Positions 34,664 to 45,002 are shown, counted from the first letter of the stretch. The stretch is 64,000 bases of DNA from Ignisphaera sp. (GCA_038735125.1 JAVYNU010000001.1:1-64000), one strand, 5' to 3'. Notes: generated from the letters alone by a model not told the origin. Numbers and translations are program-made.

Positions 34664-35123
34664 TAGTTAGTACAACGACAACGTCCTACGAGGTTTATGT
34701 AGAGACTGATAAGACTTACCGGGTAATAACTTCGGTTTCGTGTTGGAGCTGGTCTAACTATGATAAGAAGACGGGTACATGGAAGACTAGGGTCACAGAT
34801 GAGGATGTTAGCTACATAAACAGTATGCTGGGAACAAGCTTTAAAGCCCCCCAGAGCTTGCCGACTACCTAGTTTCACCAGTCTATGGCGATATGGCGAC
34901 AGCATTAAAGCGGCAGTTGATAGCGACTCTACTAAACCTCGAACACAGCTATATAAGCAGTAGCACAGCAATTTACTATAACGGGCAATTCACTACTATA
35001 GGAAATGTCGTTAACGAGGCAATAAATGCTTTGAACAGTGGCGATAGATGTGTGCAAGAATACTATAAGACTCTGCTGGGCTACATAAACAACAATAATG
35101 TGTATATAGTTTACCCAATGTAA
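34660..35123 (+). pseudogene. Frameshifted fragment of a secreted or surface protein
   Basis: Two frames belong together. The first, 34660-34872, contains SYEVYVETDKTYRVITSVSC. The second is open from about 34859, reads ADYLVSPVYGDMATALKRQL and ends at 35123. The change of frame is near 34855-34860. It joins directly onto the ATPase fragment upstream, so 34463-35123 is a scrapyard of two gene pieces. Family not recognised; threonine/asparagine-rich and tyrosine-rich stretches suggest an extracellular protein. Confidence 0.6.
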
Positions 35124-35202
35124 ATGTAAAATATTCGAAATCCAACTTTTTAATATATTTTTAACATATTCTGAGTGTCTTTAACATGAAGCCGTTCCAT
35201 AC

Positions 35203-35421
35203 TCATGTTTGGTAAGCCTTGAAAGTTTTAAGATATAGTTCAATGAGATTATTAAAAAGATTATAGCTAAACCAAAAAATTTTGATAATAGGAAGAATTA
35301 ATTGGGTAGCGGTAATGGGTGCTTTGCCTGAGCTAATATTTTCGCTTCTTTTTTCCCAGATTCTCGTTTTAATGGCTTTACATAGTTCATTAACAACATC
35401 TTGAAGATAATAGGCAACCAT
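35203..35421 (-). CDS. Possible small protein (doubtful)
   Basis: 72 codons, with a hydrophobic stretch ILPIIKIFWFSYNLFNNLIE preceded by a basic part. It may be a remnant of a larger protein. It lies between the broken genes and the VapBC pair. Confidence 0.25.
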   Translation of the reverse strand: MVAYYLQDVVNELCKAIKTRIWEKRSENISSGKAPITATQLILPIIKIFWFSYNLFNNLIELYLKTFKAYQT

Positions 35422-35531
35422 ATCGTCTAAGCTCTTTAACCCTCCTCATATTTATAGGCCTAGCACTTCTCTTAGATTGCGATCATAAGCAAAAATCTTT
35501 TGTTCGTCAACTCAAATCCGCTACCACAATG

Positions 35532-35942
35532 TTATTCAATTAAAATTGTTTTGATTCCAAGTTTGTTGGCGATATTCGCTTGTCTGCTATCGCTTGTGAG
35601 TAGCTCTCTTCTGTTCTCTAGTGCTTGGGCTATGTATAGAGCGTCGTAGACAGATATGCTGTTGTCTAGCGCTATACTGAATGCCTTGTCTATGTACCTC
35701 TCCTGAGGCTCGATAATTATTATCTTCTCGTCTATAAGCTTTTTGAGTTGGCTGAAAATAGCTAGGGCCATATCATTGGAAATGTATCTATGTAGCACCG
35801 CATGTTTCCATATAGCGTTGGCCACCTCTTTGACCACATGGTCTACAGAATACACAGGCTGTAGCAAATAGCTCTCGACCACTCTCCAACCCTCCTCTCT
35901 CAGAAGATATTTTGCTAACGCAGAGGCGTCAATTACTATCAC
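35532..35942 (-). CDS. vapC: VapC toxin, PIN-domain RNase
   Basis: 136 aa. PIN acidic residues are in place: D5 (VIDASALAKYL), E39 (VVKEVANAIWKH) and D100 (SVYDALYIAQAL), plus a late TSDSRQANIA. It overlaps the antitoxin by 14 bp. In VapBC systems the toxin cleaves RNA when freed from VapB. Appears intact. Confidence 0.92.
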   Translation of the reverse strand: MIVIDASALAKYLLREEGWRVVESYLLQPVYSVDHVVKEVANAIWKHAVLHRYISNDMALAIFSQLKKLIDEKIIIIEPQERYIDKAFSIALDNSISVYDALYIAQALENRRELLTSDSRQANIANKLGIKTILIE

Positions 35943-36159
35943 GATCCTCCCTCAAATACCTAGTTACCGTGCCCCTGGGAACCTCGGGAAGCTGCTCAAT
36001 CACCTTGCGAACCTCTTCCAGTACATAAACCCTGCGAAGCTCCTCAACACGCCTCTCAATAAATTTCCTGATCTCCTCACCCCAATCAACATATCCTTTT
36101 AACATATCCATCTGCTCCTTAAGCTTCTTCGGTACACGAATACTTATAACAACACTCAT
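35929..36159 (-). CDS. vapB: VapB antitoxin
   Basis: About 76 aa from the ATG at 36159 (MSVVISIRVPKKLKEQMDML). The N-terminus fits the ribbon-helix-helix type of crenarchaeal VapB, and the C-terminal helix and basic tail would wrap around VapC. It is directly upstream of and overlapping vapC. Confidence 0.88.
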   Translation of the reverse strand: MSVVISIRVPKKLKEQMDMLKGYVDWGEEIRKFIERRVEELRRVYVLEEVRKVIEQLPEVPRGTVTRYLREDRDSN

Positions 36160-36171
36160 AATACACAACAA

Positions 36172-37062
36172 AATATATTATACGTACTACGAATTATAAA
36201 CTCTACTCGTATACAGACAATACCGAGCTATACTATAGCTACATCAAAATGGAAAACCATAACACTGCAAAGTCTGCGCCCATTTTTATTTTGCATTGTG
36301 TTTTCACAGCATAGATAAAACTGTTCACAAAGCTAATAACGAATTTATCGGAGCTCTACTAGCTAAAAGAATGTTTAAAGTCAAGAGATTTGAGACTACT
36401 CTTTGAAATTTATTAACACAGGATATGAGTTGAGGAAATTCAGAAGAGATATCAAAGGTCTTGAAGAGACATTAGGGATATTAGAAGAACTGCTAAGAGA
36501 CGTAGTGAAAAGAATATTGATTGTGACTATACATGCTTAGTAACAACAACATAATAGGTAGGAGAGTAATAATGTTTAAAAGAGCAGAATGTAAAAGCAT
36601 GAATACTACTTCAATATTCAAGGTTGTGGCAGAAGTGGTTAAGTCTTTAAGTCTAAGAGAAATATTCGAGAGTATATCGATGAACTTGTACCAAGATAGC
36701 TCATGAAGAAGATAGTGAATATTGCTAGGCAGAGTCTTGGTGTTAATAATGTCCTAAGAAATCAAAGGGTGTTTCAAGGAGCTTAGGACAAAGATTTTTG
36801 TGGATATTGAGACGTTAATGTGCATCAAAGAGGAGTTTAAAAGGATTCGTCACAGAAATAATTGTAGAGCCCCCACGTGGAATAAGGGCTACATCCAGAA
36901 ATGACTATGTAGAGTAAGGTTAAAACAGCTCAACCAGCCTTAAAACAATATACATTGTTATATCTGCATTTATAAATTGTAGTAGCATAAGTTATTGCAT
37001 CAAAATAATATTTAAGAATACAAACTTAATCAATACTATTACTAGTGCATAGGTGAAGTCAT
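36172..37062. other. AT-rich intergenic region with gene debris
   Basis: Nearly 900 bp without an intact gene. A 45-codon frame, 36403-36540 (+), reads YELRKFRRDIKGLEETLGIL and then a helical stretch. Another short piece starts at ATG 36701 (KKIVNIARQSLGVNNVLRNQ). Both look like fragments of former genes. AT-rich sequence from 36950 probably holds the promoter of the DUF917 gene. Confidence 0.4.
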
Positions 37063-38169
37063 TTGTTGTCCATATCTACTATTAGTCAAGCCGAAAAACT
37101 TGTACTTGGCGCAACAATCCTAGGGACCGGTGGTGGGGGAAACCCTGGAGAGGGCTTAGCAATGCTGAAGAGGGTGCTAGAAGCAGGTAAACGCATTGAC
37201 ATAGTGGATTTGGGAGAGCTACCAGAGGATAGTGTTGTAGTGGTTCCATACTATGTTGGTTCCATAGCCCCTGGTCTGGCGCCTAAGAAGCAGATTAAAA
37301 TAATTAACGCTATTGAGAAAGCTTTTGAAATTATGGAAAAAGAGCTGGGTGCTAAAATAGCTGGTGTAGTCGCTAGTGAGCTCGGCGGCGAAAACACGCC
37401 TATAGCACTAAAGATTGCGGCAGAGATTGGTATACCAGCTATAGATGGAGACCTTTTGGGGAGGGCTGCCCCAGAACTACACCAGTGCACAGTCCACATA
37501 TTCAATATACCAATGCACCCCTCTGTCCTGGTGTCGGAGACAGGCAACGTGGTGATCATGAGAGGGTATGCTGATATAGACGACTACGAGGCGATAGCTA
37601 GATATCTATCAGTACTTAGTGGCAGATATGTAGCCGTTGTTGATACACCAATGAAGAGACATGAAGCAGAGAAAGCAGTGGTGAGAGGAACTATCTCAAA
37701 GTGTATTAGGCTTGGCGAAGAGGTATTAAAAGCGAGAGCTGAGGGAAGAGACCCAGTTAAAGCAATAGCTGAAGTACTAGAGGGCTGGGCAGTCTTCAAA
37801 GGAGTTGTCGAGAGGTATACTTGGCGAAATGAAGGTGGGTTCTTGAAAGGCGAGGCCATTGTAAGAGGAGTTGGTTTGTTCTCGGGAAGGGTTTTGAAGT
37901 CGTGGATAATGAACGAGCACATAATGGTCTGGATAGACAATGAACCCCTGGTTATGCCCCCCGACTTATTCATGCTGGTAATGGACGATGGAACACCTAT
38001 AACCAATACTGAGCTGAAAGAAGGTATGGTGGTCAACGGCATAGCCGCTAAAGCACCTAGTGTCTGGAGAACACCACGAGGACTTGAATTATTTGGCCCA
38101 AGGCACTTCGGATTCAACTATGACTATATACCTGTCGAGGAGTTGGTAAAAGAGCGTGGCCTTACATGA
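37063..38169 (+). CDS. DUF917 family protein (S-methyl-thiohydantoin desulfurase type)
   Basis: 368 aa. Family features include the N-terminal ILGTGGGGNPGEGLAMLKR, VVASELGGENTPIALKIAAE and IPAIDGDLLGRAAPELHQCT. DUF917 proteins sit beside hydantoin-processing enzymes and some act on thiohydantoins; the substrate here is unknown. TTG start at 37063 behind AGGTGA. It overlaps the racemase by 4 bp and starts a catabolic gene block. Confidence 0.88.
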   Translation: MLSISTISQAEKLVLGATILGTGGGGNPGEGLAMLKRVLEAGKRIDIVDLGELPEDSVVVVPYYVGSIAPGLAPKKQIKIINAIEKAFEIMEKELGAKIAGVVASELGGENTPIALKIAAEIGIPAIDGDLLGRAAPELHQCTVHIFNIPMHPSVLVSETGNVVIMRGYADIDDYEAIARYLSVLSGRYVAVVDTPMKRHEAEKAVVRGTISKCIRLGEEVLKARAEGRDPVKAIAEVLEGWAVFKGVVERYTWRNEGGFLKGEAIVRGVGLFSGRVLKSWIMNEHIMVWIDNEPLVMPPDLFMLVMDDGTPITNTELKEGMVVNGIAAKAPSVWRTPRGLELFGPRHFGFNYDYIPVEELVKERGLT

Positions 38170-38858
38170 AAATCCTTGTAATAAACCCCGTTGGACACTC
38201 AACTTGGAACGAGAATGATAGAAACCTGTATAAAAGGTTTCTTTCACCCAATACTGTGGTGGAGGTCATCTCTCTACCTAGAGGCCCTAGAACAGTAGAA
38301 TCGCAGGAGTCCTACGAAGAGGCTTCTCACCTTGTCGTAGAAATAGGTACAAAACTTGTTAACACATATGATGGGATAATAGTAAACTGCTTCCTCGACC
38401 CTGGAGTCGATGAACTAAGGCTTAAAACAGGTAATTTAGTGATTGGCGCAGGAGAAGCATCTCTAACTCTTGCAAGACTTTACGGTCGCCCAATCTATAT
38501 AGTGACTGTTGGAGCCGAGAAACATGCCCTTAACTTGATTTGGAACAGGGTAAAGAGCTTAGGTTTCGAGAATGTGGTAGCAGACGTAATTGGCGTACCA
38601 CTTGGTGTAGAGGACATAGATAAAGACAAGGAAAAGACACTAAATATGTTACTTGAAGCCACTAAACCTATCGCATCAAAGGAGCGCTGGATAACCTTTG
38701 TGTTAGGATGTACTGGATTCGGGGGATATGCAGAGAAGATACAAAGTCTAAGTCTAATAGATGCTCCAGTGATTGACCCGGTTAAAGCGAGTGCAATTGC
38801 CATAGAGAGCCTAATTAAGTTGGCCAGACAAGTCAACATGCAACATCAACTCTTATAA
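38166..38858 (+). CDS. Asp/Glu/hydantoin racemase family protein
   Basis: 230 aa. The two catalytic cysteines of the family are present, in IIVNCFLDPGVDEL (near 78) and FVLGCTGFGGYA (near 180). With the coupled DUF917 gene this points to handling of a hydantoin-like or racemic cyclic substrate. ATG start overlapping the DUF917 stop. Confidence 0.88.
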   Translation: MKILVINPVGHSTWNENDRNLYKRFLSPNTVVEVISLPRGPRTVESQESYEEASHLVVEIGTKLVNTYDGIIVNCFLDPGVDELRLKTGNLVIGAGEASLTLARLYGRPIYIVTVGAEKHALNLIWNRVKSLGFENVVADVIGVPLGVEDIDKDKEKTLNMLLEATKPIASKERWITFVLGCTGFGGYAEKIQSLSLIDAPVIDPVKASAIAIESLIKLARQVNMQHQLL

Positions 38859-39255
38859 ATGAGAGCCAACTCTTAACCCCACTAATTTTTATTTGAAAAT
38901 CTTCACACGAATAGCTAGGCAACATATGCTACTGTAATGTGATGGACTTGACCAAAGACGGAATCTGCTTGGATGAAGCCCTAAATTCTTTAAATAGAAC
39001 CTATTAACATACCATCTATACTTAACTCGAGTCTACGAAGTTGAGAAGTATTTAGAAAACGCTTTTCCCAAAGTATTTGATAACGTATCAAACTTTTTGC
39101 ATTATATATTGTCATCTATAATATGGTGTTTTACAAGCTTTAATCGATTATTAACCTACACAAAAATCAAAGAAGCAACAAATTTTTCTAGTTCTCATTT
39201 TCTCGATACATAAAGTTTTAACTAGTTGAGAACTTTAATTTAGTTGGGGAGGTAC
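38859..39255. other. AT-rich intergenic region upstream of the hydrolase
   Basis: No gene seen in about 390 bp. A TATA-like CATAAAGTTTTAAC near 39210 and the strong Shine-Dalgarno GGGGAGGT just before 39256 serve the next gene. Confidence 0.45.
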
Positions 39256-40302
39256 ATGACCATAAGACATCTCGACTTTGAGCTCCTTGAAGCAGCTTAC
39301 AAGCTGGTACGTGATGTATTAAAGGTCTCTAGAGAAGATGAGGTGGTGATAACTATAGATACGGCTGGCGACTGGAATGTGGCTCTTGCTACAGCAGAGG
39401 CCGCTATGCTTATAGGTGCCAAGCCTGTGATCTTTCTTCATCAAACCCCTGTAGGCGTGGGAATGGCTGCTGACAAGTACCTACCAGTCAAGGCTTTAAC
39501 GGCTGTGTTAAGGGAGGCAGATGTGTGGATAGAATACAATAGAAACTGGTTGCTTTACTCAACACCCTATTGGAAGGCTATGGAGACAGGTAGAGTCAAG
39601 TATATCTGTCTAGTGGGAATGTATAGCGATATGATGGTTAGAACCATTGGAAGAGTTGACCTCAATGCTATGTACGAGTTTCAGCGAAAGCTAGCGGCTA
39701 TTACGAAAAGGTGTAAGAGAATGAAAATGAAGAGTCCAAGTGGCATGGATGTAGAGTTCGAGAATGATCCTAGGAGACCTGTGCTTGTAGAAGGTGAGGT
39801 TAATGGGCCAGGAGAGTATATGCTTTTTGGCCAAGTAGACTGGGCGCCCATCGAAGACAGTATTAACGGTGTGATAGTTTTCGATGGGTCGGTATGGCCA
39901 CCCGAGGAACTAGGGATATTAAAGTCTCCAATAAAACTTCACATTTCTGAGGGCAGAGTTAAGAGAATTGAAGGCGGATATGAGGCAAGGGTATTTGAAA
40001 AATGGTTAAAGTCGTTTAACGACGAGAGAATGTTTAACATAGCTCACATATCCTATGGATGTAACCCAGGGGCTAAGCTATCAGGTAACATATTAGAGGA
40101 TGAGCGAGTATGGGGTGTTATTGAATGGGGCATTGGTTCACAGTCCTCAACGTTTAAGGGGAAGCTAGGTCCAGCATCATCCCACACAGATGGGGTTTGC
40201 TTAAACCCCACGGTCGAATGTGATGGAGAGGTAATAATAAAGAATGGCGAGTATGTTCACCCAGACCTCTTAGGCATGGCTATGAGATTACGTGGCAAGT
40301 AA
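39256..40302 (+). CDS. M29/NicX-like metallohydrolase
   Basis: About 348 aa from the ATG at 39256 (MTIRHLDFELLEAAY), chosen because GGGGAGGT lies just upstream. It resembles the thermophilic M29 aminopeptidase / 2,5-dihydroxypyridine dioxygenase (NicX) superfamily: MKSPSGMDVEFENDPRRPVL, VEGEVNGPGEY, then a C-terminal metal-site region with NIAHISYGCNPGAKL and ASSHTDGVCLNPTVECDG. The exact reaction is unclear. Located between the racemase and the importer, so probably acts on the same imported substrate. Confidence 0.78.
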   Translation: MTIRHLDFELLEAAYKLVRDVLKVSREDEVVITIDTAGDWNVALATAEAAMLIGAKPVIFLHQTPVGVGMAADKYLPVKALTAVLREADVWIEYNRNWLLYSTPYWKAMETGRVKYICLVGMYSDMMVRTIGRVDLNAMYEFQRKLAAITKRCKRMKMKSPSGMDVEFENDPRRPVLVEGEVNGPGEYMLFGQVDWAPIEDSINGVIVFDGSVWPPEELGILKSPIKLHISEGRVKRIEGGYEARVFEKWLKSFNDERMFNIAHISYGCNPGAKLSGNILEDERVWGVIEWGIGSQSSTFKGKLGPASSHTDGVCLNPTVECDGEVIIKNGEYVHPDLLGMAMRLRGK

Positions 40303-40417
40303 ATAACAATCCTTTTTCTCTCAGCTTTGCTTAAGGAGCTGTATAGAGAAGACACCCCAAGAATGTAAAGCAGACAAAAATGAAAGTATAAAGTATAAAT
40401 ACGATAAAAACGTAAAA

Positions 40418-40428
40418 TTTATATAAAC
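40418..40428 (+). promoter_or_regulatory. TATA-like element before the ABC importer
   Basis: TTTATATAAAC about 30-40 bp before the first possible start (40458) of the binding-protein gene, in a run of AT-rich repeats with further TATA-like sequences. Confidence 0.45.
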
Positions 40429-40457
40429 AGTCAAAAATGAAAATGTAAAGTTTATAG

Positions 40458-42125
40458 ATGTTTTTATCCCAAGGGATTAGAGAAATGAAAGCTATACCCA
40501 AGTGGCTTTATCCAGTCATAGCAGTGGTAGTAATAATAGCAGTTGTTGTGGCTGTATTTTTAACACGAGTACCTCTAGCACCATCGAAAAAGGTTGTTGT
40601 ATATGCGTCTCTCTCGGAAATGACTACAGCTGAACCAAGCACTGAATTCTCGAACTCTATTATGTGGCTACCGCTAGTGTACGAGACGCTTGTCTGGTAT
40701 GATCCTTTCAAGAACGAGTTTATCCCAGGGTTGGCTGAGAGATGGGAGAGTAGTGAAAATGGAACTGTTTGGACATTTTACATTAGGAAAGGTGCAAAAT
40801 TTCACGATGGTTCACCAATAAATGCTGAGGCCGTAGCTTTCAGCATAAATAGGACAATCGCGCTTGGAAGTGGAGCAGCTTATATATGGGACCCTGTTGA
40901 TAGAATAGAAGTAGTGAACGAATATACTGTGAGGTTTTATCTAAAGTATCCTGCTCCTCTGCTCAAGATCGCAGCATCACCTTATTCGGCTTATATCTTC
41001 TGCCCCAATGTAGTGAAGTACGCTGGAGCTACAAATGCTACTGATTCTAAGGTTTCAGAGTGGTTTAATAGAGGAAATGAGTGTGGGAGTGGCCCCTATA
41101 AGCTAATTAAATGGGATCCTGAGTTCGAGGTAGTGCTAGAGAAATGGAGTGATTGGTGGGGGTGGAAAGACCCCAACTATCCACGGAAGTCTTCCCTAGA
41201 TAAAGCACCCGACTTATTCATAATAAAAATCATAAAGGATGCTGCCACGCAGAGTAGAATGCTCAGAGCAGGTGAGATACAAATAGCGCAGTATGTCCCA
41301 ATAGAAGACATTGATGATTTCGAGAAAGACCATAATTACGTTGTCGTGCGTAAACCAAGTTTCCAGAACCTCTTAATGTTAGTTAATACTAAGAAGCCGC
41401 CGCTTGACAATGTACTTGTGAGGAGAGCTATAGCACATGCCATACCTTACGAGGACATAGTGAAACTTGCACGTGGTGGACTCGCAAGAGTGTCTAGCGG
41501 CCCTATACCCTACGGCTTATGGGGCCACTTCGATAACTTAACATACAGATATGACCTTGAATTAGCGAAGAGATTGTTGGCCGAGGCGGGGTATCCAAAT
41601 GGCATACCTAGAAAGCTAATACTCGTTTATACAGCTGGAGATATCTATGAGGCGAGGACCGCGGAGGTAATTAAAGCATCTCTTGCCAAGATAGGCATAG
41701 AAGTAGAGATAAGGCCAATGTCATGGGAGGAACAATGGGCTCTAGCTCAAAAAGGATGGGAATCACCTGAGGAAGCACAAGACCTTTTAATATTCTATTG
41801 GTGGCCTGATGTACTATCGCCAATAACATATCTCTACAACATGTTCCATAGTGATAGCAAAGCATTTAACTTGTGTTACTATGAGAACCAAACATTCAAC
41901 AAGCTCATAATGGAGGCCTATTCACTTGAAGGTTCAGACCCAGATAAGGCACTAAAGCTTTACTATGAGGCTCAGAGAATACTCTACGAGGATGTGCCAG
42001 CTGTTCCACTATGGGACGCTACAGATATTAGAGTAGCTGCTGCAAAAATTAAAAACCTTGAAAATGCCATTAACCCAAGCTACCCCACAGTAGTGTTTGC
42101 TCAGATGCTAGTTGTAGAAGCGTAA
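40458..42125 (+). CDS. Dpp/Opp-type substrate-binding protein
   Basis: 555 aa, family 5 extracellular solute-binding protein. An N-terminal membrane anchor (WLYPVIAVVVIIAVVVAVFL) has no lipobox cysteine, so it is held by the helix. Diagnostic blocks: LPLVYETLVWYDPFKNEFIP, GLAERWESSENGTVWTFYIR, KGAKFHDGSPINAEAVAFSI and LRAGEIQIAQYVP. First gene of the five-gene importer. ATG 40458, or 40485 (MKAIPKW). Likely cargo is a peptide or peptide-like compound. Confidence 0.93.
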   Translation: MFLSQGIREMKAIPKWLYPVIAVVVIIAVVVAVFLTRVPLAPSKKVVVYASLSEMTTAEPSTEFSNSIMWLPLVYETLVWYDPFKNEFIPGLAERWESSENGTVWTFYIRKGAKFHDGSPINAEAVAFSINRTIALGSGAAYIWDPVDRIEVVNEYTVRFYLKYPAPLLKIAASPYSAYIFCPNVVKYAGATNATDSKVSEWFNRGNECGSGPYKLIKWDPEFEVVLEKWSDWWGWKDPNYPRKSSLDKAPDLFIIKIIKDAATQSRMLRAGEIQIAQYVPIEDIDDFEKDHNYVVVRKPSFQNLLMLVNTKKPPLDNVLVRRAIAHAIPYEDIVKLARGGLARVSSGPIPYGLWGHFDNLTYRYDLELAKRLLAEAGYPNGIPRKLILVYTAGDIYEARTAEVIKASLAKIGIEVEIRPMSWEEQWALAQKGWESPEEAQDLLIFYWWPDVLSPITYLYNMFHSDSKAFNLCYYENQTFNKLIMEAYSLEGSDPDKALKLYYEAQRILYEDVPAVPLWDATDIRVAAAKIKNLENAINPSYPTVVFAQMLVVEA

Positions 42126-42136
42126 TTGGTGCAAGC

Positions 42137-43159
42137 ATGCCAGTAACATATGAATATATAATAAAGAGAATTTTTTTACTTGTGCTTGTCGTCTTTGGCG
42201 TCCTCATAGTTACCTTTATTCTAACCCGAGTCATACCAGCTAGACCTGAAGTGCTATGGGTCGGTCCTCATGCACCACTAGAGGCTATTGAAAAAGCGAG
42301 AAAAGAACTTCACCTGGATGAGCCCATACATGTACAGCTTTTTTATTACCTCAAGGATTTCTTTTCGGGTAATTGGGGCATCTCATGGAGGACTAAACAA
42401 CCGGTACTACAGGACATACTATCTGCTCTCCCAGCCACATTGGAGCTGGTTATAGTGGGCTTCGCCATCGCAGTGATCATAGGAATCTTCTTGGGCTTCT
42501 ACTCGGCATTAAAAATAGGTAGCCTCGTTGACGATGCAATCCGCATTATGGCTATAATAGGGGCTTCAGCCCCTGTTTTCTGGGTTGCGCTGGTATTTCA
42601 ACTAGTTTTCGCTATATGGCTCGGCGTACTGCCCGCTGGAAAACGAGTTGATACAGCGCTCGCCATTATGACAGGCTTTAAGCCAATAACAGGCTTTTAC
42701 CTCATCGACTCGCTGATACAAGGTAATTTACTGGTATTTATCGACGTAGCTAAGAGGTTGGTGTTGCCAGCCATCACGCTATCGCTATACCCACTCAGCC
42801 TCACTATTCGTATGGTTAGGTCTCTCGCTATTGAGGCTCTGAATGAAAATTACGTGAGGTTCTTAGACGCAAATGGTATTAACCAGAAAACCCTTGTTTA
42901 CAAATACGTATTGAGGAGTGTGATCTCGCCTGTCATCACGTCACTAGGCCTCAGCTTTGGATATACCATTATTGGAGCATTCATGATCGAGCTAGTCTAT
43001 GTGTGGCCTGGAATAGGATATTACGCAGGCATGGCTCTTTTAAGCTACGACTACCCAGCAATTCTGGGCTCAATAGTATTTGTCGCAATACTCTACTCTA
43101 CCATAAATCTCGTAGTAGACTTGATTCACGCATGGATAGACCCTAGGGTGAAATTATGA
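42137..43159 (+). CDS. Dpp/Opp ABC permease, DppB type
   Basis: 340 aa, six helices. Begins YIIKRIFLLVLVVFGVLIVT as is typical of DppB, with the EAA-like loop VRFLDANGINQKTLVYKYVL and the terminal LVVDLIHAWIDPRVKL. Pairs with the next gene; the 3' end overlaps it by 4 bp. Confidence 0.94.
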   Translation: MPVTYEYIIKRIFLLVLVVFGVLIVTFILTRVIPARPEVLWVGPHAPLEAIEKARKELHLDEPIHVQLFYYLKDFFSGNWGISWRTKQPVLQDILSALPATLELVIVGFAIAVIIGIFLGFYSALKIGSLVDDAIRIMAIIGASAPVFWVALVFQLVFAIWLGVLPAGKRVDTALAIMTGFKPITGFYLIDSLIQGNLLVFIDVAKRLVLPAITLSLYPLSLTIRMVRSLAIEALNENYVRFLDANGINQKTLVYKYVLRSVISPVITSLGLSFGYTIIGAFMIELVYVWPGIGYYAGMALLSYDYPAILGSIVFVAILYSTINLVVDLIHAWIDPRVKL

Positions 43160-44040
43160 GACAATGGGCCAAAGAGTTCCTTAGATTCATACTCTATAAA
43201 AAGGTGTATCTAGTAGGATTCATAGTAGTGGTTACGTTTACTATTACAGGGGTTATTGCCCCTTACATATTGACACGTCCAAGTGAAGCCTGGGGAGTAG
43301 CATATAATCCTGATAAGGCGTTTACACCTCCATCACCAGAGCATCCGCTAGGCACAGACGCCCTTGGCAGAGACTTGGCTAATAGGTTGCTACTTGGCAC
43401 ACGCTTCTCTCTAACCATTGGAGCCTCAGTAGTTCTACTCTCGCTCGCCATAGGGGTGCCCATAGGTCTCATAGCAGGTTACTTCGGTGGTAAACTAGGT
43501 ACAGCATTAATGAGACTTGCTGATATTTTCCTAGCATTCCCCCCACTATTACTCGCCATAGCATTTGCCTCCGTCCTTGGGAGAGGAATAACCAATACTA
43601 TAATTGCATTAGCACTGTCTTGGTGGCCATGGTACACCAGACTAGTTTACATTCAAGTAACTTCAGTTAAGTCACTTGCATATGTCGATGCAGCTAGAAT
43701 CATAGGGTTGAACCCGCTGGTCATAGTGTTTAAACACATATTCCCCAATATTCTAACTCCGCTAGTAACACAAGCTACACTAGATATAGGATCAGCTATA
43801 CTAGAGGCCTCTGCGCTTAGCTTCCTAGGTGTGGGTATCCCGCCTCCAACACCCGAATGGGGTTTTTTAGTTAGTGAAGGATGGCAGTATATAAGTAGAG
43901 CTTGGTGGATTTCGTTCTTCCCTGGACTAGCCATACTAATAACTGTGCTTGGATTTAACCTATTTGGTGATGCACTAAAAGAATTTATGGATCCGAGAGT
44001 GCGGAACATGATGGTTAAAGTCAAAGCGGTGAAACAATGA
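43156..44040 (+). CDS. Dpp/Opp ABC permease, DppC type
   Basis: 294 aa. The periplasmic-side motif PSPEHPLGTDALGRDLANRL, LGTRFSLTIGASVVLLSLAI and the end LFGDALKEFMDPRVR are diagnostic of DppC. Overlaps both neighbours by 4 bp. Confidence 0.95.
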   Translation: MRQWAKEFLRFILYKKVYLVGFIVVVTFTITGVIAPYILTRPSEAWGVAYNPDKAFTPPSPEHPLGTDALGRDLANRLLLGTRFSLTIGASVVLLSLAIGVPIGLIAGYFGGKLGTALMRLADIFLAFPPLLLAIAFASVLGRGITNTIIALALSWWPWYTRLVYIQVTSVKSLAYVDAARIIGLNPLVIVFKHIFPNILTPLVTQATLDIGSAILEASALSFLGVGIPPPTPEWGFLVSEGWQYISRAWWISFFPGLAILITVLGFNLFGDALKEFMDPRVRNMMVKVKAVKQ

Positions 44041-45002
44041 ACACCTCACTCATTTCGGTGAGAGATCTTGTAGTAAACTATTATACATTTGGTTGTGTGA
44101 TAAAAGCGCTCAGAGGTGTCAACCTCGATATTCAGTATGGAGAATCACTATGTGTCATAGGGGAATCGGGTTCAGGTAAATCTACTCTAGCACAAGCTAT
44201 AGCAATGATTCTGCCGCGAAACGCTAGTGTAGAGAGGGGAAGTATTCTCTACGATGGCATTGATTTATCAAAGAACATTAGTGCAGAGATCAGGACAAAA
44301 ATAAGGAGAGAGATTGGAATGATATTCCAAGACCCGGCTACATCGTTTAGCCCGTTTTTTACGATTAAGCAACAGTTTATTGATGTATTGACAGAGGTCT
44401 TGAAAGTGTCCCAAGAGGAGGCACTCAAGATTGCACGAGAAGCACTCAGAATTGCAAGGCTCATTGAAGTAGATCGAGTGCTCAACTCCTATCCTCACGA
44501 GTTATCAGGCGGTATGCTACAAAGAGCGTCAATAGCGCTTGCCTTAGCCAAAAGGCCTAAACTACTAATTGCAGACGAGCCTACGACAAATCTTGATGTA
44601 ACAACACAAGCTGAAATACTCAATCTAATAAAAACTCTCAAGGAGGAATATGGTCTAACGTTACTGATGATCACACACAACTTTGGTGTAGCATCATACG
44701 CATGTGATAGAACCGTAGTAATGTATGCAGGCATTGTTGTCGAAGAAGGTTCCACAAAAAACTTGATGATAAACCCGCTACATCCATATACAAAAGGGTT
44801 GATGAAAGCTATACCGAGGATGACTGGAGAAAAGCTGACCCCAATTCCCGGATTCTTGCCAGATCCGCGAGAGGATTACAATGGATGCCCCTTCTACAAT
44901 AGGTGCAACCATGCAATCCCGAAATGCGCTGATATGCCCCCACCCCGAGTCGTCCTCGAGGATAGAGTTATTTACTGTCACCTCTATGAGGGGTCTAGAT
45001 GA
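44037..45002 (+). CDS. Dpp/Opp ABC ATPase, DppD type
   Basis: 321 aa. Walker A GESGSGKST, signature ELSGGMLQRASIALAL, Walker B LLIADEPTTNLDV, and the oligopeptide C-terminal cysteine cluster CPFYNRCNHAIPKCAD. Couples ATP hydrolysis to uptake together with the next gene, which it overlaps by 4 bp. Confidence 0.95.
   Translation: MNTSLISVRDLVVNYYTFGCVIKALRGVNLDIQYGESLCVIGESGSGKSTLAQAIAMILPRNASVERGSILYDGIDLSKNISAEIRTKIRREIGMIFQDPATSFSPFFTIKQQFIDVLTEVLKVSQEEALKIAREALRIARLIEVDRVLNSYPHELSGGMLQRASIALALAKRPKLLIADEPTTNLDVTTQAEILNLIKTLKEEYGLTLLMITHNFGVASYACDRTVVMYAGIVVEEGSTKNLMINPLHPYTKGLMKAIPRMTGEKLTPIPGFLPDPREDYNGCPFYNRCNHAIPKCADMPPPRVVLEDRVIYCHLYEGSR

Noticed and set aside
36172-37062. Possible insertion sequence
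   Set aside because: No terminal inverted repeats or recognisable transposase pieces could be seen.
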